DNA from: Pezicula radicicola | Taxonomy: Eukaryota > Ascomycota > Leotiomycetes > Helotiales > Dermateaceae | NCBI GenBank assembly: GCA_003008705.1 | Contig: PDUO01000055.1 | Span: 200,033 to 264,032 of the forward strand | DNA length: 64,000 bases | Direction of reading: 5' to 3' | Part shown: positions 60,148 to 64,000 of the stretch, piece after piece | How the letters are laid out: every line of letters begins with the position of its first letter | How positions within the stretch are numbered: position 1 is the first letter of the stretch | The notes under the pieces: model-generated | The model's database searches: none | The model's input: the letters and a program-made list of their open reading frames with translations, nothing else | Told to the model about the DNA's origin: nothing | Translations under genes and position numbers: made by a program

Positions 60148-62394
60148 TCAGTTGTGTGGAAATGTGATCTCAGCCTCGCCAACGACTTTGTCCTTGACGA
60201 GAATAGCACATTGCAAGTTTTCTCCCTTGTTGCCAAAGGTTACCTGGACTTTAAGTTCGAAGTAGAAGATTCTTTTCTTCAAACTACTGTTGTAAACTGA
60301 TTTTCCCACGTCTTTAAAGTCGAATGTTGAGGGAAGTGTGCCAGTGATGATACCAACTCTTTGGACTCCTGCAACAACCGGAATTAGCTAGATATGAAAG
60401 GATGAATGGGAGGGAACCTTACCAGCACTATCGCTGTACTCGGCCTGCTCCACCGCTGCTGATGAGTAGAGACTAACATCAATAGAGACTTCCATGCAAG
60501 GAGAGTACTCTCCAGACATTTCATAGGAACTGCTTGTGCCTGGAACAATTGCATCGCCCTTTGTGCTATTAGCTCCAACCATTTTATACGATTCACGTAG
60601 TCTTGCTCACCTTACTAGTGACCCATGTCATCCTCTCACCGCAATATCTCTTGTTCGAGATATTTTCAATAAAAGCTTTTTCACCTGGATCAATACCTTG
60701 TCTGAAAGGCTTTGAGCAGCGGAATCCATAATGTAACCGTGACTTCTTCATTCGTGGAGCAAGGCCCTCTAAGCCACGAATTGTTGCGCCGCGAACAACA
60801 GCAGCTTGACTAGCACAAGCATCAGAAGGCAAGCTCAAACAAAGGGATGGCAATGAATACATACGGGTTTTCTGGGCACATGAGTCGAATATTCCCATTC
60901 TTTTGGCACCAAGCTCTAAGCGCCGTGTTAAGGTAAGGAGACTCGCTAAATCCACCGACAAGAATGATGCGCTTTGAGTAATTGTTAGCATCTGACTGAG
61001 TAGGAGCAGAATTTACATACATCGATACCTTTACTCTTCAGCTCCTGAACTTCTGTAACCTGTTGAGCAATGAGCCGAGTTATCTCAGCTAAAACTGGAT
61101 CGAAGAGGTTCTTCATATCGGAACTGCACCATCAGGTTAACTAAAAGGCGGCCTGTAAATTGGGATGACTTACTATGTTAGAACCACAATTCTCTCCTCT
61201 CGATCATAGTACTTGGAGTTGGGAACATTAAGTTTGAGACCTTCGATCTCTCTCGGACCAAGGTCATTATCGTATCCAAATTGCAATTTCACTTTCTCAA
61301 ATTGTTCATAAAAGCACTTCCTGGTCCCTTTTTATCATCTGGAACACTCTTATAAGCATCTCCAAAACGGCTTGTAAGAAGCTGATGGAATTTGCGATCG
61401 ATGAATGTGCCACCACATTTTCCTCCTGCGATGGGTTTACGATTAGCCAGTGTACGCATTGGTAGTACCTTGAGCGACTTCTTACCCACTCCAACGCAGA
61501 GCTCCTCAAATTCCAATTTGGGGGTTACAGCTGAGATTTTGTATGTGGTAATGTCAATGGTGCCACCGCCACAATCACAGATTAGGATATGCTCCCCTTT
61601 CTGTAAATGATCAGTTGGCAGTTCTGGTGGATGAATGAGTCAGAATGACGACGTACCTTGACGGAATTTATCATGTTAGGCTCAGAGTACACCTTCAATG
61701 TGGCAATCGCTGCAGCCTCGGGCTCAGAGATCGTGAAAACTTCGTCAGAAGGCCGACTACCGAAGCCCGCTGCTTTGGCTGCCTTCAATGTCGAGACCTT
61801 TGCTTCCTCTGACCATATGGCCGGCAAGGTAATCCAGCATTCCATGGGTGTCTTATCGAATGTATCTTCACCCAATGTCTGCTTCAGCTTTCCCATTGCA
61901 TAGGTGTACAGACCTGCAAGGAAGTCCTGGCAGACACCCTGCGCATCACGGAAAGGAGGTAGCTTCATCATGCCATAGCCAGAAAGAGTGTTGAGTTCAG
62001 GGTCATCGAAGCGACTAGAGGCAGCACCCTTATCAAGCAACAGCTTAGTCCACGAATAAGACTTGTATCTCGACTCAACCTCGTATCCCCACTTGTCGCT
62101 ACTGAGACTTGGGTTTTCCTTGCTATATGCCAATCGGGTTGGAGCTTTCCAAGAATCAACAATGGTTCCCGGCCACTTGCTGAAGACAGTCACCGTGTTG
62201 TGATTGATATCGGTACCCTTATACGTAGTTGCATAACCGATACCTGCAGTCAAGTAAGCTAAGAAGTAAACATAAGCTGTGGAGCAATGACCTGAGAATG
62301 TTGTGCCGTAGTCAATGCCGACAATCAGCTTATAGCCAGCGCCATCGCCTAGGATTTCGCGCTCAAGATTCTTTCGATGCTTATTAGAAGCCAT
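60148..62394 (-). pseudogene. Hsp70/actin-like ATPase, one frameshift
   Basis: Nine exons (62394-62292, 62243-61657, 61600-61486, 61425-61174, 61123-61021, 60971-60865, 60809-60611, 60558-60423, 60368-60148) give about 607 residues if one base is added. The nucleotide-binding motifs are all present: VGIDYGTTFSG (phosphate 1), CDCGGGTIDIT (phosphate 2) and ILVGGFSESPYL (adenosine). The frame breaks at a four-A run (61310-61313 on the plus strand): five would join the GPGSAF part to YEQFEKVK. This is the Hsp70-like subgroup (Hsp12A-type) common in fungi, with an atypical substrate domain. A homopolymer lesion could be a base-call error, so the gene may be intact in reality. Confidence 0.8.
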
Positions 62395-63154
62395 GTTGTT
62401 GGGTAGAGCTGCGCGAACAAAAGTGAAGCAGATGGTTGTTCGCAAAGAGAAGATGAGGATGGTGCTCCTTTGAGATAAGATCCGATGAGCAAAAGACTTG
62501 TATTGGAGGAGGGAGAGTGAGCTTGAAGAGATTTTTGTGAGAGCGTTGATTGTCAAAGAAGGTAGACGACGAGTTTGAAGGAAAGTGAAAGGTCGAAGAA
62601 AAAAGATGGATAGAAGAGGCGTAGGGGTTCGCCAGACAGATCGTTGCGTGCAAATAGCGAGTGTAAAACTTAGTGAACAGCGACGATTAGATAGTTCTTG
62701 TAGATTCGAATGGGCTATATGAGCACCTACAGAGGGGTTTGTTGTGATTTTAAAAGCAGACTCTAATAAGGTCTCGCATACTTCTTTTTCAACAACAGCC
62801 GGGCTTTAGCGAGCTTAACTTTCTTTCTCCCAGATTCTCAACTACACCCAAATGAACTGAATGGGAAAGGTGAAACCAACCAACTTACAAAATCAAACCG
62901 CTCGTAAGGTAAGTAAAGACATCTTCACGGAAAGACATATTATCACCACAGAACAATTCATAGATCCTTGTTTCTTTCGCGTCTCGCATCGACTGTGCTT
63001 GATCTCATGACATGACAAGTTCGATCTGACCTTTGCAATCTTAGGTTGGCCACATCTACCAGACCAAAAGAAATCTCTGCCAGTGGTTGATCTCTGCTTA
63101 CAATTATTTTCTATCTAGAAAATACCCACGGGTGAGAGTGCCCCCGCGTTCAAG
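62395..63154. promoter_or_regulatory. Divergent promoter, Hsp70-like gene and downstream gene
   Basis: About 760 bp between two start codons facing away from each other. No heat-shock element array was recognised. TTC and GAA words occur singly. Confidence 0.35.
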
Positions 63155-64000
63155 ATGGACGACTCGACTTGGAAGCTCGGAGAAAACACTGGAGGCAGAT
63201 CTGGCCAGGAGGCGCTTCAAAATCAACATCTGTCAGACGGGACGCAGCAGAGCAAGAAACGAAAGCTTGACACCACGGAGTGTGGTGCTTCCACATCAGG
63301 TCGACTGGCGGAAGCGAATCCTACTGAGATAGCCCTCAGCCAAGCTGAAGAGGGACCCATAACAGCTACCCAGAAATCATCAACGACAACTTCTGACCAC
63401 CCTATTCTCCAAAAGACTCAATTCGGCGCGAACCAGTTTGCTCCTTACACTTCGAAAATGCTGTCAACACCACAAATGGCTGAACACGAACAGCGCCAAG
63501 GTGCAGAAACCCAAAGCCTGGAGCACCACAGTCACCAGCTTCGGAACGTTGTTGACTTGTCTATGGACAGCTCATTCGATCCCCCTTCAACAAATACGAA
63601 TAAGACACACAAGTCGCATGGTCGGTTTGATATCTTTAAGCGTGTGAGCGCCATGATGACGGGATCAGCCTTGGGATTGACTGGGGAACCACACAATATG
63701 GACGATTCTCCCACAAAGGGTATGCCAGGACACTTTAGTCAATTTCGAAGTCAGAATGACCGTGGAAAAGTTGAAAGGAAATGCAGTCAGGAAGAGGCCT
63801 ATAACCTGAGCCAGATTATCCGGGCCAAGGACCAGACGATCCAAGCGTATGAAGCGGATTTGAAAGACATGTACCAAAGGCAACAGGCAAACGATGCCGA
63901 TTTACAAACCATTATGCTCGGCGCAGAAGTACATGAGAGGGTACAGGAGGAATTGCAGCTTCTTATCACCGACAAAAAAACTGAAAATCAGCGCTTGCAC
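63155..64000 (+). CDS. Unknown protein, 5' part, runs off the window
   Basis: From the ATG at 63155 (MDDSTWKLGENTGG) an open frame of 282 codons continues to the last base without a stop. It is polar, rich in Gln, Ser and Thr, with KKRKLD-like basic words (QQSKKRKLDT). From about residue 215 it becomes helical with charged heptads (QSEEAYNLSQIIRAKDQTI and on), probably a coiled coil. No domain was recognised. It is divergent from the Hsp70-like gene. The lack of any stop over 846 bp and the clear ATG make it likely to be real. Confidence 0.65.
   Translation, partial: MDDSTWKLGENTGGRSGQEALQNQHLSDGTQQSKKRKLDTTECGASTSGRLAEANPTEIALSQAEEGPITATQKSSTTTSDHPILQKTQFGANQFAPYTSKMLSTPQMAEHEQRQGAETQSLEHHSHQLRNVVDLSMDSSFDPPSTNTNKTHKSHGRFDIFKRVSAMMTGSALGLTGEPHNMDDSPTKGMPGHFSQFRSQNDRGKVERKCSQEEAYNLSQIIRAKDQTIQAYEADLKDMYQRQQANDADLQTIMLGAEVHERVQEELQLLITDKKTENQRLH

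Noticed and set aside
1..64000. CRISPR arrays, operons, riboswitches, Shine-Dalgarno sites
   Set aside because: The window is eukaryotic with spliced genes; nothing of this kind was seen.

Overview
The window reads as DNA from a filamentous ascomycete (Pezizomycotina). The evidence is many short spliceosomal introns (about 40-130 bp, GT-AG, CTAA/CTGA-type branch sites), several Zn2Cys6 regulators, RTA1-like, DHA2-type and sugar MFS proteins, a DUF3435 relic, and AT-rich tracts and C-to-T-type stops that look like RIP (repeat-induced point mutation). A leotiomycete-like fungus is plausible, but the sequence alone does not fix the class. All exon models were built by eye; most were checked because exon lengths, phases and conserved motifs close exactly.

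Layout. 1-1424 is AT-rich. 1425-2320 is an RTA1-like membrane protein. 3499-22225 is a phenolic-ester region: an intact secreted tannase/feruloyl esterase, a 3'-end relic of a berberine-bridge-type oxidase, a Zn2Cys6 factor, a decayed Tc1/mariner copy, an intact 4-coumarate-CoA-ligase-like enzyme, a large Zn2Cys6 factor, and two more tannase genes that both appear broken. 24493-30482 holds a Zn2Cys6 factor with two in-frame TAG codons, a sugar MFS transporter and a small P-loop kinase. 31994-32209 is a MITE-like element. 32467-37525 holds an intact Zn2Cys6 factor and an MFS drug-type exporter. 38878-41842 is a divergent SET-domain protein with a long tandem repeat.

42795-50525 is bounded by inverted repeats matching at 23 of 24 bases and flanked by the direct repeat GAAA. 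Inside are a DUF3435 (tyrosine-recombinase, Starship-captain type) relic close to the left end and pointing inward, an intact glutamine-dependent NAD+ synthetase, and a broken gene. Three introns of the NAD+ synthetase are copies of one another and look like introner-like elements. These two observations are the most striking in the window. The right part (50530-64000) is mostly gene-poor: a small Cys-rich protein, a MITE-like AT-rich element, a truncated methyltransferase, an Hsp70-like ATPase with one frameshift, and the 5' part of an unknown coiled-coil gene running off the end.

How the genes could work together (inference): secreted t annase/feruloyl esterases would release phenolic acids or sugars from plant esters, the CoA ligase would activate hydroxycinnamates, the sugar transporter would take up the sugar part, and the interspersed Zn2Cys6 factors could control the set. 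The pathway seems to be eroding, since two of three esterases, one regulator and one oxidase are damaged.
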